64,000 nt of DNA from Bacillus sp. NP157. GTDB lineage: Bacteria; Pseudomonadota; Gammaproteobacteria; Xanthomonadales; Rhodanobacteraceae. Positions 1 through 5,640 of this stretch are shown here, one piece after another (within the stretch, counting starts at the first letter, position 1; every line of letters starts with the position of its first letter). The position numbers and the translations under genes were made by a program. The notes under the pieces are model-generated. The model did no database searches, was not told where the DNA came from, and saw nothing but the letters and a program-made list of their open reading frames with translations. The DNA lies in contig CP076546.1 in the NCBI GenBank assembly GCA_018889975.1, forward strand, positions 930,001 through 994,000, written 5' to 3'.

Positions 1-265
1 CGCGGAGCTTGGCGCGGGTGTTTACATCGGCCTGTCGCGGAAGAGCATGATCGGCCAGCTGACCGGTCGCACGGAGCCGGCGGCCCGCGGTGCGGGTTCG
101 GCGGCGGCGGCGTTGATCGCGGTGCAGCGTGGCGCGGTGATCGTGCGTGTGCACGACGTGGCGATGACCGTGGACACTCTGGCGGTCTGGCAGGCCGTGA
201 AGTCCGGCGACTCGGCCCCCCGCATCGACAAGCCCGCCACCCCCCGCTGGCCCGACGACGAATAG
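1..265 (+). CDS. folP: Dihydropteroate synthase, C-terminal part (5' end outside window)
   Basis: Dihydropteroate synthase joins 7,8-dihydropterin pyrophosphate to p-aminobenzoate in cytosolic folate synthesis. Only about the last 87 codons are present, read in the frame starting at base 2. The fragment begins [18 protein letters not shown]; the GLSRKSMIG stretch is the conserved DHPS motif near the pterin/phosphate site. The frame ends with TAG at 263-265. A folP gene just upstream of glmM is the usual gammaproteobacterial order, which supports the call, although here a REP-rich 1.3 kb spacer separates them. Identity is secure; the start and N-terminus cannot be assessed. Confidence 0.9.
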   Translation, partial: AELGAGVYIGLSRKSMIGQLTGRTEPAARGAGSAAAALIAVQRGAVIVRVHDVAMTVDTLAVWQAVKSGDSAPRIDKPATPRWPDDE

Positions 266-274
266 CCCGGCCCT

Positions 275-296
275 GTAGGAGCGCGCCTGCGCGCGA
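275..296 (+). repeat. REP palindrome (GTAG family)
   Basis: Canonical 22-bp REP: GTAG head, then a GCGCGC-CT-GCGCGC stem-loop. It is the left boundary of composite copy A. Confidence 0.9.
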
Positions 297-541
297 TGGC
301 CGTCCGCGCGGCGCTCGGGCTCGGTCGCAGGACAGCCCTCGGTGCCTACCCTCGCTGCTCAGACAGGTCCTCCGCGCTCGATAAGGATGGCCGCAGCCGC
401 GGCCCATGTATTTATTGCCCTACGGGCGCTCGCTTGTGCGGAACTCGCCTCGAGGGTAGGCACCGAGGGCTCTCTTCATCCGTGTCGTGAGCTGGGTGGG
501 ACAGCAGTGGCAACGGCATCCCCCACGCAGCTTCAGCTCGT

Positions 542-563
542 GTAGGAGCGCGCCTGCGCGCGA
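542..563 (+). repeat. REP palindrome (GTAG family)
   Basis: Canonical copy in the same orientation as 275-296; right boundary of composite copy A. Confidence 0.9.
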
Positions 564-606
564 AAAGCCGACGAAGCGGCGTAGTCGGGATACTTCCACC
601 ATCGCG

Positions 607-633
607 CCCGGCAGCCCGGCAGCCCGGCAGCCC
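607..633. repeat. 8-bp tandem repeat, about 3.4 units
   Basis: CCCGGCAG repeated three times plus a partial unit, in the spacer between copy A and the small minus-strand frames. It may be slippage-prone. No function is seen. Confidence 0.7.
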
Positions 634-657
634 TCAGCACACATCGACCCAGTTTGC

Positions 658-765
658 TCACACAACCCGTGACTTGCGGATGGCCGCGGTAGGCAGCACG
701 CGATGCACACGCACGTCAGGCGCGTGCCACGTGATGATCGCGAGCTCCGAATAGAGGATCGGCAC
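658..765 (-). CDS. 35-residue frame, possible truncated toxin partner
   Basis: GTG-initiated frame beginning VPILYSELAIITWHAPD and ending with TGA at 660-658. It starts 2 bp after the stop of the 49-residue frame, as expected for a translationally coupled second gene. The opening loosely resembles the first beta strand of ParE/RelE-type toxins, but the product is far too short for a complete toxin (about 90-100 residues). It is most likely a remnant and may not be expressed. Confidence 0.3.
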   Translation of the reverse strand: MPILYSELAIITWHAPDVRVHRVLPTAAIRKSRVV

Positions 766-767
766 GG

Positions 768-917
768 TCAGGCCTTCCTGGCGTCTGCTTCAAGCTCAGC
801 CCAGGTGTCGTCATGGTCTTTCCAGTTGGAACGGCCCTCGGCTTCGTCCTGAAAGGCCTCTTGGACGCGCGACCGGAACCATTCGTCGTATTCCAACACG
901 TTGATACCAAGTGACAT
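768..917 (-). CDS. 49-residue antitoxin-like protein (stability-determinant / PaaA2-like)
   Basis: Small frame MSLGINVLEYDEWFRSRVQE..., ending ELEADARKA, in the folP-glmM spacer. The YDEWFRSRVQEAF segment matches the amphipathic helix pattern Y-[ND]-E-W-[LF]-R-x-[KR]-V of PaaA2-type 'stability determinant' antitoxins as I recall it. The remainder is acidic and Trp/Asp-rich and lacks the usual DPRP-IPH motif, so it may be diverged or broken. It is followed 2 bp later by a 35-residue frame. A REP (1017-1038) lies upstream and may have disrupted the original N-terminus or promoter. Coding status is inferred from composition and homology pattern only. Confidence 0.42.
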   Translation of the reverse strand: MSLGINVLEYDEWFRSRVQEAFQDEAEGRSNWKDHDDTWAELEADARKA

Positions 918-1016
918 TCATTGGGCCTCTGGGCAGTGCCAACCCATTGAGCCACGTAAGCAAATCCGGATCTGTCGGCCCCCACCAGTCATCCACGTCA
1001 TCCAACCCCCATCCGT

Positions 1017-1038
1017 GTAGGAGCGCGCCTGCGCGCGA
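1017..1038 (+). repeat. REP palindrome (GTAG family)
   Basis: Canonical single copy, upstream (on the minus strand) of the antitoxin-like frame. Confidence 0.9.
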
Positions 1039-1153
1039 TTGGCGTGGCTGGGCATTGGCGATAACCAAGGCCCAGGGAATCGTTTCGATCTGATTTAGGC
1101 GCGATCATTCGGGGCGGTCACACAGGTTTCTGCATCGCCGCGTTGTCGGCAAA

Positions 1154-1175
1154 TCGCGCGCAGGCGCGCTCCTAC
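1154..1175 (-). repeat. REP palindrome (GTAG family)
   Basis: Canonical copy in reverse orientation, at the edge of composite copy B. Confidence 0.9.
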
Positions 1176-1512
1176 GGGAGCCGACGCGGCGTCGGGATGC
1201 CCGCGGCGCGGCCGTCCCAGCCAGCTCGCGACACGGTTAAAGACAGCCCTCGGTGCCTACCCTCGAGGCGAGTTCGTGGCGGCGAGGGGGCCGGGCGGAA
1301 GAAGCCCGAAGGGGGCCGGCCACGATGGCCGGCCGTTCTTGTTGAGGCAGGATGCCGAATCAAGAACCTCCGCCCGGCACCCGGTGCGCGGCCGCAGGCC
1401 AATAAGTAGATGGGCTGCGGAGCAGCCCCTCCCTGTCGCACGCCAGAACGCTGTCTGAGCAGCGAGGGTAGGCACCGAGGGCTGTCCTGCGACCACGCCC
1501 GAGCGCCGAGCC
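1154..1512 (-). repeat. Composite REP element, copy B (rearranged)
   Basis: It has a REP at 1154-1175 and both 21-bp inverted-repeat arms (1245-1265 and 1463-1483), with their conserved flanks (CTGTCTGAGCAG before and CTGTCCTGCGACC after the right arm). The centre is unrelated to the other copies and longer. It carries its own hairpin, GGCCGGCCA at 1314-1322 pairing with 1326-1334 across a 3-nt loop. The second bounding REP is missing. The arms and flanks behave as a frame around an exchangeable centre. It ends just upstream of the glmM promoter region. Confidence 0.7.
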
Positions 1513-1598
1513 CCTATGCCCTCCGCCCAGTCCCTCCGCCCAGCTATCCAGTCAGTCGGGCCGGGGTATGATTCCCGTCCCAGGAAGGATTTAGAACC

Positions 1599-3002
1599 AT
1601 GAGCGAACGTAAATACTTCGGAACCGACGGTATCCGTGGACAGGTTGGCAGCTACCCCATCAGCGCCGATTTCATCCTCCGCCTCGGTCGTGCCGCCGGT
1701 GCGGTGCTGGCCCGTCGCCGGGCGGCGGACAAGCGCACCGTCCATTCCAACGGCGAGCGCCGCGATCCCGCGCGCAAGATCATGGTCGTGATCGGCAAGG
1801 ACACCCGCGTCTCCGGCTACATGTTCGAATCCGCCCTGGAAGCGGGCCTGGTCGCGTCCGGCGCCGACGTCCGCCTGCTTGGCCCCATGCCGACCCCGGG
1901 CGTCGCCTACCTGACCCGCTCGCTGCGTGCCGACGCCGGCATCGTCATCAGCGCCTCGCACAACCCGCACCAGGACAACGGCATCAAGTTTTTTTCGGGG
2001 CAGGGCGAGAAGCTCGACGACGAACTGGAAGCCGAGATCGAGGCCGAGCTGGAAGCCGACTTCGCCACGGTCGCCTCCGAAGCGCTGGGCAAGGCCAAGC
2101 GCGTGGACGACGCGGTGACCCGCTACGCCGAATTCTGCAAGTCGACCGTGGCCGACGATTTTTCGCTGGCCGGCATGCACATCGTGCTCGACTGCGCCCA
2201 TGGCGCGACCTACCAGGTCGCCCCGATGGTCTTCCGCGACCTGGGTGCGGACGTGACCACCATCGGCGCCGAGCCCGACGGCCTCAACATCAACCGCGGC
2301 GTGGGTTCCACGGCCCCGGAAGCGCTGGCCCGTGCGGTGGTGGAACGCGGCGCCGACCTCGGCATCGCCTTCGACGGCGATGGCGACCGCGTCCGTATCG
2401 TCGACAAGGACGGGACCGTGACCGATGGCGACGACATGCTCTTCGTCATCGCCCGCCACTGGAAGCGCAAGGCGACCCTGCCGGGCCCGGTGGTCGGCAC
2501 CCTGATGAGCAATTACGGCCTGCAGCGCGCGCTGAAGCAGATGGAGATCCCCTTCGTCCGCGCCAACGTGGGCGACCGCTATGTGTTGCAGCAGCTGAAG
2601 GAACACGGCGGCGTGCTCGGCGGCGAGACCTCCGGCCACGTGCTGTGCCTGGACCGTTTCACCACCGGCGACGGCATCGTCGCCGCGCTGGCCCTGCTGG
2701 AGACCCTGGCCGAGGCCGGGGAGACCTTCGCCGACGCCCGTGCCGGCCTGGTCAAGCTGCCGCAGACGATGCTCAACGTCCGTGTCGAAGGGGCCAAGGC
2801 CGCGCTGGGCACGGAGACGGTCAAACAGGCCCTGGCCGAGGTGGAGGCTGCCCTGGAGGGCCGTGGCCGCGTCGTCCTGCGCGCTTCCGGTACCGAGCCG
2901 CTGGTAAGGGTCACGATCGAGGCCGCCGATGCCGCCGAAGTCGAACGACTGGCGGGGCAGCTGGCAGACGCCGTAAAATCAGCGGCCCAGGCTGTCGCCT
3001 GA
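1599..3002 (+). CDS. glmM: Phosphoglucosamine mutase
   Basis: GlmM interconverts glucosamine-6-phosphate and glucosamine-1-phosphate on the route to UDP-GlcNAc for peptidoglycan and LPS. The 467-residue product starts [14 protein letters not shown]. It carries the phosphoserine loop ISASHNP (catalytic Ser120), the Mg-binding loop DGDGDR (259-264), the sugar-binding GGETSGH (341-347) and the phosphate-binding RASGTEP (428-434). Compared with E. coli GlmM (445 residues) there is a charged insertion of about 18 residues near 41-58, before the conserved VIGKDTR. An AGGAAGG ribosome site at 1582-1588 supports this ATG, and a TATGAT hexamer at 1567-1572 could be a -10 box. A strong terminator follows at 3020-3049, so it appears to end its transcript. 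Confidence 0.97.
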   Translation: MSERKYFGTDGIRGQVGSYPISADFILRLGRAAGAVLARRRAADKRTVHSNGERRDPARKIMVVIGKDTRVSGYMFESALEAGLVASGADVRLLGPMPTPGVAYLTRSLRADAGIVISASHNPHQDNGIKFFSGQGEKLDDELEAEIEAELEADFATVASEALGKAKRVDDAVTRYAEFCKSTVADDFSLAGMHIVLDCAHGATYQVAPMVFRDLGADVTTIGAEPDGLNINRGVGSTAPEALARAVVERGADLGIAFDGDGDRVRIVDKDGTVTDGDDMLFVIARHWKRKATLPGPVVGTLMSNYGLQRALKQMEIPFVRANVGDRYVLQQLKEHGGVLGGETSGHVLCLDRFTTGDGIVAALALLETLAEAGETFADARAGLVKLPQTMLNVRVEGAKAALGTETVKQALAEVEAALEGRGRVVLRASGTEPLVRVTIEAADAAEVERLAGQLADAVKSAAQAVA

Positions 3003-3019
3003 GTCAATTGACGCCTCCG

Positions 3020-3049
3020 GCCGGCGCGGTCACCCCGCGCCGGCTTTTT
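3020..3049 (+). terminator. Intrinsic terminator after glmM
   Basis: A perfect 10-bp stem (GCCGGCGCGG at 3020-3029 pairing with 3035-3044), a 5-nt loop and a run of five T. It lies 17 bp past the glmM stop codon and 24 bp before the next gene. Confidence 0.9.
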
Positions 3050-3072
3050 CATGCCCGCAAGCAGGTCTTACG

Positions 3073-4008
3073 ATGAAGAAGGTTCCCACCCTCGATATCC
3101 GCCGCTACGACACCGATCGCGACGCCTTCGTCGCCGAGCTCGGCGCCGCGTATCGTGAATTCGGTTTCTGCTGCATCAGCGGCCACGGCATCCCCAAGGA
3201 CGCCGTCGACGGTGCCTACGACGCCTTCAAGGCGTTCTTCGCACTGCCGGACGAGACCAAGCGCCAGTACCACGTCGCCGGTGGCGGCGGTGCGCGCGGC
3301 TACACCCCGTTCAAGGTCGAGACCGCGAAGGACTCGAAGTTCGCCGACCTCAAGGAGTTCTGGCACGTCGGTCGCGAGATCCCGCGCGACTCGAAGTACG
3401 CCGACGTGATGCCGCCGAACGTGTGGCCCAGCGAGATCCCCGGCTTCAAGGACCAGGGCTACGGCCTCTACCAGGCGCTGGATGACCTCGGCAGCCGCGT
3501 CCTCCGCGCGCTCGCCCTGCACATCGACCTGCCGGAGAACTTCTTCGACGACAAGGTCAACGTCGGCAACTCGATCCTGCGGCCGATCCACTACCCGCCG
3601 ATCACCCAGACCGACGTGCCCAACGTCCGCGCCGGCGCGCACGAGGACATCAACTTCATCACCCTGCTGGTCGGCGCAAGCACGGCGGGCCTGGAAGTCC
3701 TCACGCGTGAAGGCGAGTGGCTACCGATCACCAGCGAAGGCGACGCCATCGTGGTCAACATCGGCGACATGCTCCAGCGCCTGACCAACCACGTGTACCC
3801 GTCGACCACCCACCGGGTCACCAACCCGCAGGGCGACGCCGCCCGCCAGCCACGCTACTCGGTGCCGTTCTTCCTGCACCCGAACCCGGACGTCGTACTC
3901 GACGTGCTGCCCTCTTGCGTCACGCCGGACAATCCGAAGCGCTATGAGACGCCGATCACGGCACACGAATACCTGCAGGAACGCCTGCGCGAGATCAAAC
4001 TGATCTGA
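3073..4008 (+). CDS. 2-oxoglutarate/Fe(II)-dependent dioxygenase, isopenicillin-N-synthase-like
   Basis: 311-residue member of the IPNS-like 2OG-Fe(II) oxygenase superfamily (DIOX_N plus 2OG-FeII_Oxy domains). The N-terminal part has the typical GFCCISGHGIP segment. In the C-terminal jelly roll the iron ligands are visible as HEDINFITLL (His-x-Asp) and the distal His in STTHRVTNP, followed by RYSVPFFLHP, whose Arg/Ser bind the co-substrate carboxylate. It is expected to be cytosolic; the substrate is unknown. Terminators at 3020-3049 and 4011-4028 bracket it, so it is probably monocistronic. No strong ribosome site is visible before the ATG. The family assignment is firm, the pathway is not. 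Confidence 0.88.
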   Translation: MKKVPTLDIRRYDTDRDAFVAELGAAYREFGFCCISGHGIPKDAVDGAYDAFKAFFALPDETKRQYHVAGGGGARGYTPFKVETAKDSKFADLKEFWHVGREIPRDSKYADVMPPNVWPSEIPGFKDQGYGLYQALDDLGSRVLRALALHIDLPENFFDDKVNVGNSILRPIHYPPITQTDVPNVRAGAHEDINFITLLVGASTAGLEVLTREGEWLPITSEGDAIVVNIGDMLQRLTNHVYPSTTHRVTNPQGDAARQPRYSVPFFLHPNPDVVLDVLPSCVTPDNPKRYETPITAHEYLQERLREIKLI

Positions 4009-4010
4009 CA

Positions 4011-4028
4011 CCGCGTTAGCGGGTTTTT
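4011..4028 (+). terminator. Short intrinsic terminator
   Basis: CCGC-GTTA-GCGG hairpin followed by G and TTTTT, 2 bp after the oxygenase stop codon. Confidence 0.7.
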
Positions 4029-4030
4029 CA

Positions 4031-4060
4031 CCGGGAGGGTCGCAGAGTCGATCCTCCCGG
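4031..4060 (+). other. Strong hairpin upstream of the 39-aa basic peptide gene
   Basis: A 12-bp stem with one G-T pair (CCGGGAGGGTCG at 4031-4042 against 4049-4060). It lies between the oxygenase terminator and the ribosome site at 4074-4077. It could be a second terminator or a 5' leader structure; no T-run follows. Confidence 0.6.
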
Positions 4061-4086
4061 CCGTCGTTCCCCCGGAGATACCCGCC

Positions 4087-4206
4087 ATGACTTCCCGCCC
4101 GCGAGCGCAGGCCAAGCGCGCTGCACCCCGCAAAAAGACCACCACCCGCTCACCCGCCGCCCGCGCCCGCCGCCTGCGCACCGTAAAAGCCCGCGGCCGC
4201 GGTTAA
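4087..4206 (+). CDS. 39-residue Arg/Lys/Ala-rich basic peptide (histone-H1-like)
   Basis: Short frame beginning MTSRPRAQAKRAAPRKK and ending VKARGRG, stop TAA at 4204-4206. It is preceded by a good Shine-Dalgarno (CGGAG at 4073-4077) at 9-nt spacing. Roughly 40% of residues are Arg or Lys and the rest are mainly Ala, Pro, Thr and Ser, resembling the disordered tails of H1/HU-like nucleoid proteins or a nucleic-acid-binding micropeptide. There are no hydrophobic segments or cysteines. It sits alone, with a hairpin before it and a REP 34 bp after its stop. Function is unknown; a chance frame in GC-rich DNA cannot be excluded, but the ribosome site argues for translation. Confidence 0.5.
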   Translation: MTSRPRAQAKRAAPRKKTTTRSPAARARRLRTVKARGRG

Positions 4207-4239
4207 CAGCACATCGGCCAACCACGCTCCCACACCCCT

Positions 4240-4261
4240 GTAGGAGCGCGCCTGCGCGCGA
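4240..4261 (+). repeat. REP palindrome (GTAG family)
   Basis: Canonical single copy between the 39-aa frame and the 3' end of the EamA gene. Confidence 0.9.
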
Positions 4262-4320
4262 ACGAACGTGGCCGCACAACTTCCAGCGTTTGCTCAACCG
4301 CTCAAAGCGCCACAAGATCC

Positions 4321-5220
4321 TCAAGGCGCCACAATATCCGAAGCCCCAGCCCGCTCCCCCCGGTGCAGCCAAGGATGCGCAAACACCGCCGCCAAAATAA
4401 CGGCCACCCCCAGGTAAAACGTCCAGCCCAGCTCCCGCTGCTCCCCCAGCAGCGGAATCGCCAGCACGATCGCGTAAACCGGCTCGAGGTTCGTCACCAT
4501 CTGCGTCGCAAACGCCGACAGATGCCGTAACGCCGACAACGCCAGCGCAAACGGCAGCAACGTACAACCAAACGCCAACACCACCAGCAACAGCGCGTCA
4601 TGCCCATCGGGCAACACGAACGCCGCCCCCGGCAACAACGGCGCCGCCAACGTCAGGAACACCGTCCCCGCACCCAGCTCGACGAACGTCACCGTCAGCG
4701 AATCCGCGTGCTCGATATACCGCTTGTTCAACGCCCCAAAGAACGCAACGAACAACGCCGACAACACACCCACCGCCAGGCCCACCCGCATATCCCCCGG
4801 CAAACCACCCGCCACCAACGCCACCCCCGGGATCACCGCCGCACCCAGCAACAACTCACGCAACTCAAACGGCCGCCGCGCAATCCACGGCTCCACCACG
4901 GAAAGAAACGCCGGACACATCGCAATACACGTCGCCGCCACCGACGCATTCGCCAGCTTGATCGCCCCGTAAAACGTCAACCAATGCAACGCCACCACCA
5001 CGCCAATGCCAGCGTAGATCAGCAACAACCGCGGCGACGTCGAACGCAACCCCCGCCACACCCGCGGCACACAAAGCAACGCCACAGACACCAACAACAT
5101 CCTCCACCACACCAACGGCAACGCAGACAGCGTGATCAGCTTGCCCAGGATGGCCGTAAAGCCCCACAGCAAGACACAGAAGTGAATCTGGAAAAGAGCT
5201 TTACGGGCAGGAAGAGACAT
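4321..5220 (-). CDS. EamA-family (drug/metabolite superfamily) inner-membrane permease
   Basis: 299-residue hydrophobic protein with about ten predicted membrane helices arranged as two EamA repeats, the usual DMT-superfamily design. The first repeat begins QIHFCVLLWGFTAILGK and the second is around VGVLSALFVAFFGALNKRY. Short charged loops and a basic C-terminal tail (LHRGERAGA) fit an inner-membrane exporter. EamA proteins move amino acids, sugars, cofactors or drugs; the substrate cannot be read from sequence. An AAGAG ribosome site precedes the ATG. The 5' side borders composite element copy C and the 3' side a REP. It is not obviously in an operon. Confidence 0.9.
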   Translation of the reverse strand: MSLPARKALFQIHFCVLLWGFTAILGKLITLSALPLVWWRMLLVSVALLCVPRVWRGLRSTSPRLLLIYAGIGVVVALHWLTFYGAIKLANASVAATCIAMCPAFLSVVEPWIARRPFELRELLLGAAVIPGVALVAGGLPGDMRVGLAVGVLSALFVAFFGALNKRYIEHADSLTVTFVELGAGTVFLTLAAPLLPGAAFVLPDGHDALLLVVLAFGCTLLPFALALSALRHLSAFATQMVTNLEPVYAIVLAIPLLGEQRELGWTFYLGVAVILAAVFAHPWLHRGERAGASDIVAP

Positions 5221-5297
5221 GCGGCAACTTTAGCCGCAAAGCTCGCGGCAGCCTACATGGGCTCAGGGCGAACGGACCTCTTCGCAGCATCGGCCAA

Positions 5298-5319
5298 TCG
5301 CGCGCAGGCGCGCTCCTAC
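5298..5319 (-). repeat. REP palindrome (GTAG family)
   Basis: Canonical copy; boundary of composite copy C. Confidence 0.9.
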
Positions 5320-5561
5320 ACGGGCCACTGCTGCGTCGGCGCGGTGCCGACGCTTTCCCACCCAGCTCGCCGCAAGAATGAAGAGAGCCCTCGGTGCCTA
5401 CCCTCGAGGCGAGTTCCGCACAAGCGAGCAGCCGAAGGCTAATCAAATACATGGGCCGCGGCTGCGGCCAACCCTGTCGAGCGCGGAGGACCTGTCTGAG
5501 CAGCGAGGGTAGGCACCGAGGGCTGTCCTGCGACCAGGCCCGAGCGCTGCGGGGACGTCAA

Positions 5562-5583
5562 TCGCGCGCAGGCGCGCTCCTAC
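5562..5583 (-). repeat. REP palindrome (GTAG family)
   Basis: Canonical copy; second boundary of composite copy C. Confidence 0.9.
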
Positions 5584-5592
5584 AGGGCCGAG

Positions 5593-5636
5593 GTTCGGCC
5601 GGAGGCCGTGAAGGCATGCGTCGCGAAGCGGCGAAC
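5593..5636. repeat. Second extragenic palindrome, GTTCG...CGAAC type
   Basis: A 44-bp element starting GTTCGGCCGGAGGCC and ending GAAGCGGCGAAC. It lies between a REP and the stop codon of a minus-strand gene. A homologous 43-bp copy at 35581-35623 occupies the same position next to composite copy D and aat. Confidence 0.65.
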
Positions 5637-5640
5637 CGCT

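Larger units (their letters stand above)
275..563 (+). repeat. Composite REP-bounded element, copy A
   Basis: A 289-bp unit bounded by two direct REP copies (275-296 and 542-563). Its core is framed by a perfect 21-bp inverted repeat, 334-354 (reading CTCGGTGCCTACCCTCG at its inner end) and 451-471, enclosing a 96-bp centre with GC-rich palindromic stretches. The same unit recurs at 5298-5583, 35295-35570 and 43369-43636, and in rearranged form near 1154-1512. No frame is conserved between copies, so it looks non-coding. It starts 10 bp after the folP stop codon. Confidence 0.85.
5298..5583 (-). repeat. Composite REP-bounded element, copy C
   Basis: A 286-bp unit bounded by two direct REPs (5298-5319 and 5562-5583), opposite in orientation to copy A. 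The 21-bp inverted-repeat arms are at 5386-5406 and 5504-5524 and pair perfectly. The centre keeps the GGCCGCGGCTGCGGCC palindromic core, but its internal segment (GCAGCCGAAGGCTAATCAAA) differs from copies A, D and E. It lies between the 3' end of the AsmA-family gene and the start of the EamA gene. Confidence 0.85.

Noticed and set aside
275-563. Several overlapping short frames inside composite elements (copies A, C, D, E)
   Set aside because: They are not conserved between copies, shift frame at indels, and just translate the REP (RSAPAR, RAGALL) and palindromes.
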